Shown: positions 47,767 to 59,313, numbered from the stretch's first letter. The stretch is 64,000 nt of DNA from Sthenelais limicola (GCA_942159475.1 OW804097.1:52658986-52722985), one strand, 5' to 3'. Notes: generated from the sequence alone by a model not told the origin. Numbers and translations: made by a program.

Positions 47767-47848
47767 CAGATGGCCTTTGTTGTTAACCTCTCCCTCCAAA
47801 AAGGGATAGTACCTAAAGCTTTTAAAGAAGCAAAAGTAACACCTCTTC
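47767..47848 (+). pseudogene. LINE A ORF2, part 2
   Basis: An 80-base piece of the RT between two inserted elements. It reads FVVNLSLQKGIVPKAFKEAK followed by VTPL, the conserved block that precedes the KSG/NYRPI region in this type of RT. Confidence 0.75.
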
Positions 47849-48925
47849 GGTGTCATGACGAAAAGTGACCCCCATCGAAAAGTGACCCATTGGTCGATTT
47901 TCGGCAATCGAAAAGTGACCCATGGGTCGATTTTCGGCAATCGAAAAGTGACCCAACCCATCGAAAATTGACCCCCTCTTCTTTTCAAACTTAATTTTCT
48001 CAATTAATATATTGTCATGTCTGATATTGTATTTAGGTGTGTGTGCGGGTGGGAGTACAAGTATATGTGTGGGTATGTAAATTCGCCTAGATAATGACAG
48101 CTCAGAAACGTGTGAAATATAGCTGTAGCTGCTTTTGCACAACCAAGTTTAAATGTATGAGAGAATATCATTTCAAGTGTGTGTGTGTGTGTAGGGGGGG
48201 TCAATTTCGATGGTATACATGCTATATGATACCATATGTATACATCAGATATGACGTAATAATATTATAACAAAGGTATGATTCAATGATGCCATACAAG
48301 TAGGAGGTCAATTTTCGATGGTATACATACCATATCATTACATATGTATACCTCAGAATACTATTGTACTAATTGGATTATGCAAATAGGGGGTCAATTT
48401 TGGATGGTATATACAATATGATATCATATGTATACCTATGATGCAGGAAGAAGTCTTCATCAGAGGACAAAGGGATACAAGGTCCATGGTTTATTTTACT
48501 TGTTTCCAACAAGAGAATAATAGCTAATATCCAATTCGAATACCATACATCCATACATATATTTTTCTAAAAATATTGATGCTCAAATGCAATTTTTTCC
48601 ATATTTAGCTTAAAATTTGCTCCATATGTTAGCTTAGAATTATTATTAAACAATGATGATTATCTCAATTGTCACCAGCCACAGTAGTTATAACACCATG
48701 CATGAAATGTACCAGTTGAATAGGTGTAACATTTAGCGCGACAACATTAGGGAGCTATATCACATTCCATGTTGTTATATTAGCTCCATGTAGCCCCATG
48801 ATTGCTGACAAATGAACGCTCAATATGGTATAAAAGTTATGTCTTTATATCTCTGCATAAATGGGTGGGTCATTTTTCGATGGGGTGGGTCACTTTTTGA
48901 CGGGGTCACTTTTCGATATGACACC
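47849..48925. mobile_element. 1.08-kb non-autonomous element rich in GGTCACTTTTCGAT motifs
   Basis: The ends are inverted repeats: GGTGTCATGACGAAAAGTGA on the left and, inverted, GGTGTCATATCGAAAAGTGA on the right. ATCGAAAAGTGACCC or its complement occurs repeatedly near both ends. The left end has two 32-base tandem units (47887-47951) and the interior has three related units with GGTCAATTTTCGATGGTATA (about 48200, 48308, 48390). The target duplication is not clear; CG or none is possible. No protein is encoded. Confidence 0.78.
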
Positions 48926-49370
48926 GGCTCCAAAAGCTCTTCAAACAACTATCAACCAATATTAGGTATCACCCTGCCTTCTAAAATTCTAGAAAAAGTA
49001 GTACAATGGCAACTGTCTGACTACTTTGAAGAAAAAAAATTATTGTACGAAAAGCAATATGGCTTCAGAAAGAACAGGTCTGTCCAACAGGCACACATTG
49101 ATTTTCTTATTGCCATTTACCCAGAACTAAATAATAAAATTCTTAACACTACAGTATTCTTGGATTTCAAAAAGGCTTTTGATACTGTCCATCATAGCAC
49201 ACTAATTCAGAAGTAAAAAGTATATGGCATCAGAGATACCAAACTCGCTTGGTTCGAGAATAACTTGTTTGATAGGCAACAGTCGGTGATTTCGAATGGT
49301 TATGAATCACAAAAAGGTTTAATCACATATGGAGTGCCACAAGGGACAATCCTGGGGCCCATCCTATTCT
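48926..49370 (+). pseudogene. LINE A ORF2, part 3: RT palm up to the B block
   Basis: Reads SNNYQPILGITLPSKILEKV, EKQYGFRKNRSVQQAHIDF, and the A box VFLDFKKAFDTVHHSTLIQ. A stop at 49216 (TAA) interrupts, then the same block order continues with YGVPQGTILGPILF. Here LINE B begins, so the next residues repeat the earlier RT motifs. Part 4 of LINE A is found at 53058. Confidence 0.82.
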
Positions 49371-49765
49371 ACTTTGAAGATAATAACCTTTTCTTTGAGA
49401 AACAATATGGTTTTAGGAAGGAGAGGTCAGTCCAACATGCCCATATTGATTTTATGAATGAAGTTTATCGCCATCTGAATGACAAATCATACAATAAGAC
49501 TGTTTTTTTAGATTTTAAAAAAGCTTTCGACACCGTGAACCACAACCGATTATTATTAAAATTAGAACAATATGGTATTACAAACATTGAATTGCTATGG
49601 TTCAAAAATTATCTGTATAACAGGAAACAAATAGTAAGAGTAAATAATATAGAGTCAACAGAAGGAGAAATAACTTATGGAGTACCACAAGGCACTATCC
49701 TGGGTCCAGTCTTATTCTCAATTTATATTAATGACTTAAATATGGTTGTCGAAAAGCGTACTATA
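49371..49765 (+). pseudogene. LINE B RT, part 1
   Basis: Reads the fingers and palm with FEKQYGFRKERSVQHAHIDF, the A box, NYLYNRKQIVRVNNI, and YGVPQGTILGPVLFSIYIND, without a stop, to the MITE border at 49765. Confidence 0.85.
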
Positions 49766-50090
49766 GCAAGAACAGCATAGTATCGCGTATGAGGGGGGCT
49801 ATATTCTCCGAGTATGGCCGAAAACAACGAGGCCGTAGGCCGAGTTGTTTTTCGGCCATACAAGGAGAATATAGGCCGCCAAAGACGCGATACTGTGCTA
49901 TTCTTGCTTTTATTCCATGATTCTTAACTTAAAACAACTTTATTTGCATTCATTTCATCAAAGTGAGATGTCTGCATAGTCTCGAACTGTTGTGACGTCA
50001 GTGTATAATACAGGCAGTTTATATTGTCCACCTTGTGAGCGGCAAGTATATCGATTATATTGTACGCTCACAGCCAAATCATGGAATAAA
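49766..50090. mobile_element. Foldback MITE in LINE B
   Basis: A large hairpin fills 49766-49914. GCAAGAACAGCATAGTATCG pairs with a near-exact inverted copy ending at 49912, and inside it GGCTATATTCTCC and TGGCCGAAAACAAC pair with their inverted copies around a short loop at about 49838. A second inverted pair, TTTATTCCATGATT (about 49911-49924) and AATCATGGAATAAA (50077-50090), brackets the remainder. Removing 325 bases leaves the LINE RT frame open. I see no exact target duplication. Confidence 0.75.
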
Positions 50091-50628
50091 GTCCAACACT
50101 ATGCGGATGACACTATTCTATACTGCCACAATAAAAACATTGAGATGGTCAATTATAACATACAACATGACCTAGACAGAATTGACCTATGGTGTAGGCA
50201 AAATCAAATATCTATAAATACTTCCAAAAGCAATGTTATGCACTTCTCAATATCAAATACCAAGATTAGAAATGAAATACCCATAAAACTAGGTAATAAT
50301 ATTCTAAAAACAGTAGAGGAGTATAAATATCTAGGTCTAACTATGGACATGGGTCTCTCTTTCAACAAACATAAATATTATCAGAAATAAAGTTAGTACA
50401 AAATTGAGGCGTTTGTATAGAGTGAGGCACTGTTTAACTGAGAAGAGCAAGAAAGACTTATATAAAATGACCATACTCCCACACTTCGATTTTGGTGACT
50501 ATTTGTATGATTCCGGACCAAAAACACTACTTGGTAAGCTCCAGTCCTTACAAAATTCGGCACTTCGAATCATTTTTGGAAAAACCGAGTACACAAATGT
50601 AGATCAAGAACATTTAGACCTGAACTTA
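50091..50628 (+). pseudogene. LINE B RT, part 2: catalytic box and thumb (one frameshift)
   Basis: Begins VQHYADDTILYCHNKN, the catalytic FADD/YADD box, followed by NISTSK-like thumb sequence and EYKYLGLTMDMGLSF. Near 50390 the frame shifts and continues with RRLYRVRHCLTEKSKKDLYK and LPHFDFGDYLYDSG to the solo LTR border. Confidence 0.82.
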
Positions 50629-50957
50629 TGTTAATGTCCCAATTTATTTTTAATAATATTTAAGCCTATGTGTATGTTATATTTATGTGTGTATCGATTG
50701 TTTACTTATTTACTGGTCGATCTTATGAACGGTGGTAGGGAGGGGGTCTGACCCCTGGGCGGAGAGAGCTGATGCAATGTCTCTGGATGATGAAATCCCC
50801 CGGCGACATTGCATGTGAGCTACTCCGCCATTAACCTGGAGGCTGATGCAAGGGCCAGCGCATGCTCAACAGCCCTGGTGGCTGACGAAATGCCCACTGA
50901 CCATTGCAGTACGCCCGGGAAAGATGATGAAATGCATCCCAGGTCTGGTGCAATACC

Positions 50958-50967
50958 TAGAATATAT
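50958..50967 (+). promoter_or_regulatory. TATA box of the solo LTR
   Basis: AATATATAAG lies about 160 bases upstream of the AATAAA signal, as expected for an LTR promoter. Confidence 0.6.
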
Positions 50968-51118
50968 AAGGGCCCCCAGTCACTGTATAGGCAGACTTCT
51001 CCTGGAGAGCTGTACTACCGTATGCTGTATGATGATGAACTGACTGGAAGCCCTGCCACCTTGAACACTGACCATGCTATAACTTGCTATACATGAACAC
51101 TGTGTTATATTGAAGCCT

Positions 51119-51124
51119 AATAAA
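51119..51124 (+). terminator. Polyadenylation signal of the solo LTR
   Basis: AATAAA (CCTAATAAAAGAAGCC context) downstream of the TATA box and within the R region by position. Confidence 0.6.
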
Positions 51125-51338
51125 AGAAGCCATTCTGTACTCCACGCCTTACCTTATACCTACTGAAACTACAAGCCAAGCACTATATCCCTATTGAGAC
51201 GTCTAACCAATCGAAGCTACCCCTATTTATAAGTACATCGCGAGAGATCCGAGTAATTAGAGTAACTCCGTAATCCATTAGTAGTAATCCTTAATTGTAG
51301 TGTCTACGCTCTACAGACACTAACACTTACTACACTTA

Positions 51339-51614
51339 AACAAAAGGAGACAAAAACATATAATTAATCTAAGCCACTTCATGGCTACAGATGAATCCAA
51401 TTTAGATAACAGAAAAATCTCAACCAGGAGTCATGCCAAAGGCAGACATAATTTAAAATTACTACAGCCAAAATCTGCAAAAATTCTAAACTCTTTTATT
51501 TATAAAGCGGCTAAATATTGGAATTCGCTTGAAACTGCTGCTCACCAAGTACAAGACCGGAAAACCTTTAGCAAAATTATTCACACCTGCATAAATGAAA
51601 TTGAAATATTATAA
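51339..51614 (+). pseudogene. LINE B ORF2 C-terminus
   Basis: After the LTR the frame reads KRRQKHIINLSHFMATDESN and ends with YKAAKYWNSLETAAHQVQDR and KTFSKIIHTCINEIEIL, the C-terminal domain that closes ORF2 in this LINE type. The stop at 51614 appears to be the natural one. Confidence 0.75.
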
Positions 51615-53030
51615 GAACACCCCCTACCATTATACTAAACTCTGTACGTGTATGTCAATATGTTACTATACCTACCTCATGATCTGTTACAGATCTTATG
51701 TTGAATAACTATAATATTGTATTGTATTGTATTTTATTATATGTACTTTTATTGTTGTTTCTGTAAAATTCTTCTTGGTCTGGACCGACTATACAGATCA
51801 CCAACTATTGTTTGATTGCACTGTTATTATCTTACCCTGATTTTACTGTATGCTCTAGTTAGTACAACTTAGCCAGTTATTACAACTTACTTTTAGCCTG
51901 TTGTGGCATTTAATGTCCAACTAAACTAGTCAAGTAGATAATAGAAACATAGCCATGAAATTTATATCATAATATCTTATTTTTTTTTTTCACGTTTTAA
52001 ATCAATTTTATTCACATGACATCAAGACGGGTCTCACAAATTCAGGTGATTTTCGTAATGTCCTGATGCTGAATTATCTATATACATTTTTCTTTGCAGG
52101 GTGTACCTAACGTAATGTTTAGAAAATATAATTAATTAGCAATTGAATCAATATTTATAACAGTTTTTGACTAATACATGTACATATTAATTACCTTAGT
52201 GATAATTTTGGCGATGTTTGGTGATTGTTATGAGGTAATGGAATGAGATGGGGTGATCGTTCCAGACTATTTATAGGCATGTCTTATGTATGCAGGGGGA
52301 GTTTGGTAGGGTTGGATACGTCGACTAGGAACTCTGCCAAATTTATCATCACATGCATTGTTTATAACAGTATGACATGACCTAACTGACCTGTTATCAG
52401 TAATGGGAGTTGACAGTGAGTCGACAGCGAGATAATAAGGGTTCCCTAAAGGGTGTAATTTCGAGTGATATATCTACACATTTTATGTACATTATGAGGG
52501 ATAAACCAATTTCACTTCCATATTGTTTTACAGGTATAGACTTATTTACAATATGACCTCACGTAGTATCACTCAGTAGGGTCAGGCCCCTTTGATAATG
52601 ACCTTTTTGTATACCTTTACACATACTATGTATCAGCCGTTTATGTTCCTAATATGGACAGGAGCAACCAGTTCACACACGATCAGGAATTTATGATGAG
52701 GACGAATCCAGTTTTGGATTCAATACATATAAGATTTAGGTTGGGATCGGTGGGTCCCAGTACAAACATAGCTAGTTTTCCTTTGACCAATAATTTTCAT
52801 GTACATAAATGTCTTTTAATTGATAGATTGAAGTACAGTTTATCCCTGATGTTTCGTATGTCAGGTGGAAGAGAGTTCCAGTGCTTTACCATTTGATTCT
52901 GGTAACATTTTATTGTAAGCTTGTTTTGGAAACCACCAACCCAGGAACCCACAGGAAGACTTGGAACCGAGGTTTCAAAACTGGGACCTCCTTTTTGTAA
53001 CCGACGCTAATTGCAAATAAAAAATGTCTT
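51615..53030 (+). other. 3' UTR of LINE B with an antisense retroposon end
   Basis: No coding sequence. A T run at 51980-51991 is followed by TTTTAAATCAATTTTATTC, so on the minus strand AATAAA precedes a poly(A) tail. This resembles the end at 13646-13720. The true LINE B 3' UTR resumes before 53030. Confidence 0.5.
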
Positions 53031-53052
53031 GAATTGAATTGAATTGAATTGA

Positions 53053-53800
53053 ATTCTCTATTTATATTAATGACCTTCACGCTGTAGTTAACTCATCAAT
53101 AGTCCAACACTATGGTGATGACACTGTTTTGTTCATGAATCATAAAAATAATGACGTAATGAACACATTGATACAGGAAGATCTCTGGCAAATAGGAATT
53201 TGGTGCCAGTCAAATAAGATTTCCCTAAATTCAGACAAATGTAGTGTCATGAACTTCTCCATCACCCCAAAGTACCACAGTTCCTGTACCTCTCCCCTCA
53301 AAATTGGTAACTCGACCCTAATGAGGGTAACTGAGTACAAGTACCTCAGATTTTTGTTGGATAACACAGTCTCCTTCAAACCACTTTTAAATAACCTCAT
53401 AAAGATCTCATTGAAAATTAGACTGCTCGATAAAGCAAAAGACTCATTGACCAAAAAAACTAAACACAATCTTTTTAAAATGGCTATTATCCCCCATTTT
53501 GATTTCTGCAACTTCATCTATGATTCTGGACCAAAACACATGCTTGATAAACTTCAATCCTTACAAAATTCAGCATTGCAGACAATATTTGATAAAAATA
53601 GATTTGAAAATGTAGATGAGGAACATAAAATCATGAATATCTTACCTCTTAAGATAAGAAGAAAGAAACGAATAATTGAGATTGCCTACCACCTAGCTCA
53701 AAATCCAAACAATGTTGATCATAGAAACTTGAAAACCAGAAGTCATGACACAGGATGCAGAAATTTAAAAACGATAACCCCGAAAACCACAAAAGTCTAA
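53053..53800 (+). pseudogene. LINE A ORF2, part 4: catalytic box, thumb, C-terminus
   Basis: Directly behind the LINE B tail the frame reads SIYINDLHAVVNSSI and VQHYGDDTVLFMNHKN. The catalytic box is GDD in place of ADD, with both aspartates kept. Then come CQSNKISLNSDKCSVMNFSI, EYKYLRFLLDNTVSFK and IIPHFDFCNFIYDSGPKH. A stop near 53800 is premature compared with LINE B. Confidence 0.82.
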
Positions 53801-54436
53801 AATTCTGTCATTTAGAAATGCCAAGTGGAATGGAAGAAACTAAGCACTGAGGCACATACAATATCAGACAGGCATGCATTCAGCTCATACATCAAAGCAA
53901 AACGGGGTGATGGAGTCACAAACTTGACATAAATCAAATGAAAATCTGCTACGATTTTTATAACGGTCTGTTATGATTACAGTCCTTAAATATTATAACT
54001 TATTTCTAGTGCTCTTGCTGTATTGGGCACTTCCTCCGCAACAGTTGTTCGTTGGTTGATTTATTGCATTCTTTTGTCGTGTTTAATTAGTTGTATTTTT
54101 CTCTTGACATGTTTAGTCACATTTCTCAGTTGCCATGTCACCTAAATTTTAAACTCTAGTGTGACAAAGTAAGCTTATATAGAACTATTACCTAATGTCC
54201 ATCTAAACAAGACCGACATACATAATGGTAGAAAAGTGTGAAACCCAAATTCTGATTTACGATATTTTATTTTATATTAAACATACTCGATGTAGTTTTA
54301 AGAAACAAACAGCCAAGACTAAGGTTAATGAAGAAGGCATGGGCTGGAAGAGATCCTCGGATAAGCTCATAACCTGTTTTTCCATGTACACTCTTTTTGG
54401 AAATAAAGAATTGGTTATCTTATCTTATCTTACCCC
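53801..54436 (+). other. LINE A 3' end
   Basis: Degenerate remainder of the C-terminal domain and the 3' UTR, ending AATAAAGAATTGG and four TTATC-type units (54415-54432). Confidence 0.6.
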
Positions 54437-57400
54437 AGCAAACAATAGCCTAGTTCAAGTCCATGAATTATAGGTAAATAATGTGAGACAACTATTGAGG
54501 TTTGAGTTAAAAACAATCAAGTGATGATTGCAGGTTAAATAGCCTTTGTTATTACATCAACAAAACAATTCACTGGGCTGCCCACATATTAAGATGTACG
54601 AAATCATATATTCACCGTGGTAGTGGGCATGTGAAATCGGGGCACGATTTTACATGTCCATCGTCCAGCGTTTGATGTACGTCAGTCACGATTGTCGGCC
54701 CAACCCGGCAATCAGCCATTGTAATGTACATGGGCCTTTATGAAACGTTTGACAGCTTCGACTGAGAAAAATGTATTGCCACAATGTCTTAGCTGAATAA
54801 AAAATCTTTAAAATCAAATCAAAATCAAATTTGGAAAATGAGCAATAGTGAATGGCTTAAAACGAAAACCAGTCTGACTCAATTTACACCAAATACATGC
54901 AAGACTTTTCCCTGGATTTAACGCGATCGTTTTTGGTCAACCTTATAGCTTAGATTCATTTTTATCAATTCATGTTTACATTTAGGCCACTTAATATATC
55001 CTGACGCCTTAGGGGTCATTCAAAAATTATGTAACGCTCGAGGGGGGGGGGGGGGGGATCAGACGGTCCCATACTATAACATTGCGGGGCGTAACGCAGG
55101 GAGGGGGGGTATACATTTTGATACGTAATTTTTGAATGACCCCTTACACAACTATACCGCCCACAACGAGAGACATTATATTACGATTATTATATGACTG
55201 CATATATACAAGTTGATAATGGTAAAAAGGCCACAAAATAAAGTACCCTCAAAGAATTTTAGTGACTATCATGGTGCCTGGCGTTTCCTCCGCCAACATT
55301 CTCCCCGCCGACAACCTCCCCGATCCCTTCTCCCCGATATACATAATATATTTCTATTGATGCAGCTCTTGTTGGTAAAAGACTTTTTGTGTTTAGTCAT
55401 ATGTATAATCATTAATTTTCTTTTGACATCAAGCTTTGTGTACTACATTTACATTGCTTCCTGAAAGCAAGAACCATCTTTACAAAATTCTATTCAGGTT
55501 ACACTGTACAGATAGATGTAGTCTCAGTAGTCTTGTATAGTATTATTAGTTTAAACATAAGACTTTTCAAGGTTTTAGATCTTTAGTAGATAGTAGATAT
55601 ACGATAGAAAAGTAACAAATAAACTACAGCAGTGTCTACAATTTATTGCAGATGATTATATGTATCCGATTTACACTAAGTTACACTTACAGTGACTGTA
55701 TTTTATATTGCAGCTATATAAGTAAGTAGCTAGTCTTTCTTTGAAATATGGACCCATCAGGAGACCCCTACCTCCATGGACACCTCAATATACATTTCTG
55801 TTCTATTCTCCACTTTGCTCTCAGCACCATTGCGGACGGTTGTGTCACTGTATTACTAGATTTTTCTTTTCTTATTTCTGCTATTGTTATGTTTATAGTG
55901 AATAAACCATTGTTTCACATGGTTCAGGCCAAACTACACCTTGATCTTTATTTTGTTATGGACAGCCACGTGGGCCAACATATATACTATCCGCACACTT
56001 TCAAGTATGATATTGAAACCCATCACCACATATATGTCGGCATAGCCACAGTGTCAATTCCACATGCGTCAAATTAATACAACTCACATATTAGCTAAAA
56101 TCAAATTTAAGTATCATAATTTAGTTACTTATACAATTTCCAAACTCCATGAGAATCGAAAAGAGTACGTCAATAAACAACCTATTTTAAAATGAATCGC
56201 TCTATATGAACACTATCAATGTATGCAAGGACAGATGATTAGTTCTAACGAGAATGAAACATTACATCATTTATGGTCTTTTTCCTTCTGAGTTAACAGT
56301 CACAAAGACATCCTATGAGAGGCAATTACATAGAAGAGTCGGGCCGAATCCCTGGATTATAATCGATTAAATCATGCTCATACAATCCATCACCGACGAT
56401 TCCAATGTTTAATGAATACCCCAGACATTAAAGGCCAACTCTAATTACTTGTGCCTTCTTCTTAATTGTTCCCCATGCTTGCGTCTCATATAATCATGGG
56501 GGGAGTCATGTACATGCAGCTATCGTAGATTCAATCATGTTACAACGAGGCATAGGGTTATAAAATGAGGTTCCCATCTCAGAATTGGGAAGGGTTTGTT
56601 GATCAAATGGCAACCTTTAAAGGCGGGGATTGTTGTAAAAATCTAAAGAGTGTGCTAACAATCTATCTTAAGCCAGCTCCGTGCATTGAGCAGTGATAAA
56701 CATGAAGTTATGTGTAAAGATTCTTTTGTTAATATATCATATACTCATTTTAATGATAGAAATACATAAGTACCATACCATACAAAAAATAACCCTAAAC
56801 CTAACCCTATAATTGGTTGTCCTAAGTCAGTAAAGCTAGTAGTGGAGTGCCGAAGTAAAACTGACTAATAAAAGAATTAATAAACCTATCATAATAATGT
56901 TCTGCCTAAAGCTATGCCTGGTCTGAGTCCACTAACCCCCTGATCCGATTCCACTAACCCACTGGTCCGACCTTACCCAGTCCGAGCATACAACAGTCCG
57001 AGTATACGATTGAACCATCACCTATAGGGAGAGGGGTCGCAGGTTCTGATCACAGCCATGATGATGCCAGTGTTTTGATTTTCAACTTCTACTTGACTGG
57101 CTGCGTAGACGCTATGCGGCGTGCGACGGCTCACCTGATTACCAAAAAGTATGATAAGCTTGTGCAGTGAAGTACGCTGGCATGCAATAGTACAACAGAG
57201 CTAAACTATGTTCATGAATGACCTGTGTCCATTCATGGAGTGTTTATTTACGATGAGGCTTCTGACAGTGTAGCATCGCATCCTTGGATGAGTAATTGAG
57301 CTTTTTTGCTGCACACATTATTTACAACAGACCCGATTCTATTCCATTTTATCTCGATTTTTTTGTTATACGAGCAGGTATGCAATGAAGCGAATACAAT

Positions 57401-59084
57401 TTCGTTCTCAACTATAGACAGGTTCGATGGATTGAGCTTCCTTTGTTTACATGAGGGAGGGCGATATGGCTTGATGGGGAATGCTACAACTATCTGGTGA
57501 ACAAGCGTTCATCAACGTTATCGGTCTGAAATCAAACGCTGCAGTACTCCCTAATGAAACGTACATCTTTCCTGGTTATACGAGTCGCCGTTCCACCGAT
57601 GCCTACGGGAATAGAAGGTCGATTAGATAGAGAACAAAGGTAAAAAAACCCAAGGAAATGGACTGTATGGACTCATTTACAAAAGATTACTCGTCCCCGC
57701 CTTCCTCGACTCTGCCACTGGTGGAGGATGTATCAGGAAGACAATTGTAGTTAAATCAAGGAACAAAAGGAGAGGTGGCGCTGTAAGGAAATGCCCTGGG
57801 CGATCCGACAGGGATGGATATGACGTCAGATGCAGACACTGAGAGATCACGTGAGAATAGGCCTATATAGAGGGAAGGAGAAGTGATCTTATCGATATTA
57901 AATTGGCTGTCTAAGGAAATGGAAATTATGTTTATCTTTTATCCCAAGTGTTTTTATTAAATAGTTTTTGTCTCACGTGTTAATGAAATATTTGTCAAAT
58001 GGCGTGTACATTATAGTGAAATATACAGTTTCATCTACAGTTTTCGGAATATTAGAAGGATTCTTGAAATTAATTTTCTGGCTTGGCTAATTTTCCTCAC
58101 ACTTAAATTCATCTCTGGTTTAGCCATTGACATTGTTTTTGTATCATTATATTTAAGGAAAAGCGCATGAACTCTTGAATCTTGAATCATAAACCAATAT
58201 CCAGGTTCCTTTGTTTTATCAAAGTTGGAAAGGTATTAATTTTGACAAATGCCCAAGGGGCTTCAGTGTGTACTATTATTCATCAAAGTACAATTGTTGT
58301 GTCTCTGGGCATGCATGGATGAGTTTAAAAGGTTTCAATGGTTTGGTTATCTTGGAACTATAACAAATGTGTGTATAGCATACCGTGCGTACCACACCTT
58401 AGTTATGCTTGTATAGATCTATCCCATTCGTCATATCACTAAAACTGTTTTAGCCGTGTGTATAGCTGTGTATGATCGAAGCAGGAGTTTGAGAAATCGA
58501 GGGAAGATGATAAAAGAAATTTGGGGAGAAGAAAGAAGGAAAAAGGCAGTCGGAAGAGAAAATGGATGGAAATATAAAGACATTATTATTGAGAGAACTA
58601 ATGTAAGTGGAATAAAAGAAGACGGTAATTATAATCGAGAATGAATGGTCGAAGGAAGCGCAGTTATAACCTTTTGTGTTGACAAATGAACAGGAGATGG
58701 TTGCAGATGCCATCGATCCATGCATTCAGGAAGTTTCTTGCTCCGGGATATCTTTGCTCTAGGGACCAACTGGGGAACACCATTCACTGCAAGCGTTACT
58801 TATTCCAGACGATTTATCTCTTGTTTGTCATCCATTGTCGCTCTGATTATAGGGCGACTCGCTTCATTTCTTTTATAACAAAGTACATGCAATTTATGTT
58901 CCAGGAGACACATTTCAAGTACTTCCAATATTTGTGTAATTGCAGTTGGTATATAGGCCTATACATACATTCATATTACATTTCAGGATTGCATGCAATC
59001 TATAGTATTTATCACAGTTCCACACCTACACCGCCCCCCCCCCCCCCCCACACACATACACTTGTAAATCATATTGAAATTTGT
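54437..59084. other. Non-coding stretch, one MITE, no supported gene
   Basis: ORFs are short. The longest (55748-56077, 109 codons, hydrophobic middle) has no family I know and no supporting splice or promoter signal, so I do not call it. A short run resembling (TAACCC)n at about 56788-56802 has two imperfect copies only. A sequence near 57048 resembles a tRNA B box without an A box. Confidence 0.4.
55012..55143. mobile_element. 132-bp MITE with TTA target duplication
   Basis: The ends are inverted repeats GGGGTCATTCAAAAATTAYG plus TA, flanked by TTA (55009-55011 and 55144-55146). The interior has a 16-base G run and GCGTAACGC. A 3-bp TTA duplication suggests the PIF/Harbinger or ISL2EU type of transposition. 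No coding capacity. Confidence 0.85.
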
Positions 59085-59113
59085 AAAAAAAAAAAAAAAA
59101 ACGTCAGATGCAG

Positions 59114-59313
59114 ACAAAGGTATTTTACCTGAAAATTCTGAAATTTCTTCTAATGATTCGGAAGTGAAGTTCGACAAGCCAAGATTCTCTCGTCGTGATG
59201 AGATGGGAGTTCCCGGAGGTGCCGAGGGAGGTAACCGTCAACAGTCCGATGAATCGTTCTATCGTCGTCGCTCGAGGAGCCCGAGTGTTGTCAGCTCGAT
59301 CTATGATGTATGG
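59114..59313 (+). CDS. Possible exon encoding an Arg/Ser-rich segment
   Basis: A frame open for about 66 codons starts right after CAG and reads DKGILPENSEISSNDSEVKF, then FSRRDEMGVPGG, then FYRRRSRSPSVVSSIYDVW. GTATGT follows at 59314. Codon use and composition look coding compared with the surroundings. The acceptor side is odd: a poly(A) run of 17 bases (59085-59101) and no pyrimidine tract. The 16 bases ACGTCAGATGCAGACA before and at the start also occur at 57823-57838. It may be a host exon or a piece of a Gag-like retroelement protein. Confidence 0.3.

Larger units (their letters stand above)
50629..51334 (+). mobile_element. 706-bp solo LTR in LINE B
   Basis: Starts TGTTAATG and ends TACTACA (TG...CA), flanked by a 4-bp target duplication CTTA (50625-50628 and 51335-51338). 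Removing it joins the LINE B frame without a shift. Inside, TATATAAG near 50960 is a good TATA box, and AATAAA near 51119 is a polyadenylation signal in the right order for an LTR (U3, R, U5). A direct TG/CA end and a 4-base duplication fit Ty3/Gypsy-type integration. Orientation is plus by these signals. The family could be the one whose Gag fragment lies at 41610-43150, but I see no sequence link. Confidence 0.82.
49371..53052 (+). mobile_element. LINE B: 5'-truncated relative inserted into LINE A
   Basis: Motif order repeats at once behind LINE A part 3: EKQYGFRKERSVQHAHIDF and VFLDFKKAFDTVNHNRLL come again. The insertion is flanked by ATTCT (49366-49370 and 53053-53057), and its 3' end is five GAATT units (53031-53055). 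After LINE B, LINE A resumes in the same block where it stopped. LINE B starts in the RT fingers. It is itself interrupted by a MITE, a solo LTR and probably an antisense retroposon. Confidence 0.85.
45790..54436 (+). mobile_element. LINE A: CR1/L2-like LINE, 5'-truncated and multiply interrupted
   Basis: LINE A can be followed in five pieces on the plus strand: 45790-46803, 47767-47848, 48926-49370, and 53053-54436 after LINE B. Its 3' end carries TTATC pentamers (54415-54432) behind an AATAAA signal. It is interrupted by two TIR elements and by LINE B. The 5' border is approximate, since only the C-terminal part of the endonuclease is present. Confidence 0.8.

Noticed and set aside
49371..49780. 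Tandem duplication of the RT domain within one LINE
   Set aside because: The repeat of RT motifs is explained by a separate LINE inserted with ATTCT duplication and its own pentamer tail at 53031-53055.
55748..56077. 109-codon frame with a hydrophobic middle
   Set aside because: No family recognised and no promoter, splice or conservation evidence; could be chance in AT-rich DNA.
56788..56802. Telomere-like (TAACCC)n sequence
   Set aside because: Only about two imperfect units, not enough for an interstitial telomere.
57048..57062. tRNA gene by B-box similarity
   Set aside because: No A box or cloverleaf could be formed in the 60 bases upstream.
58686..59132. 148-codon frame
   Set aside because: Runs through C and A homopolymers, no motif, no coding composition.
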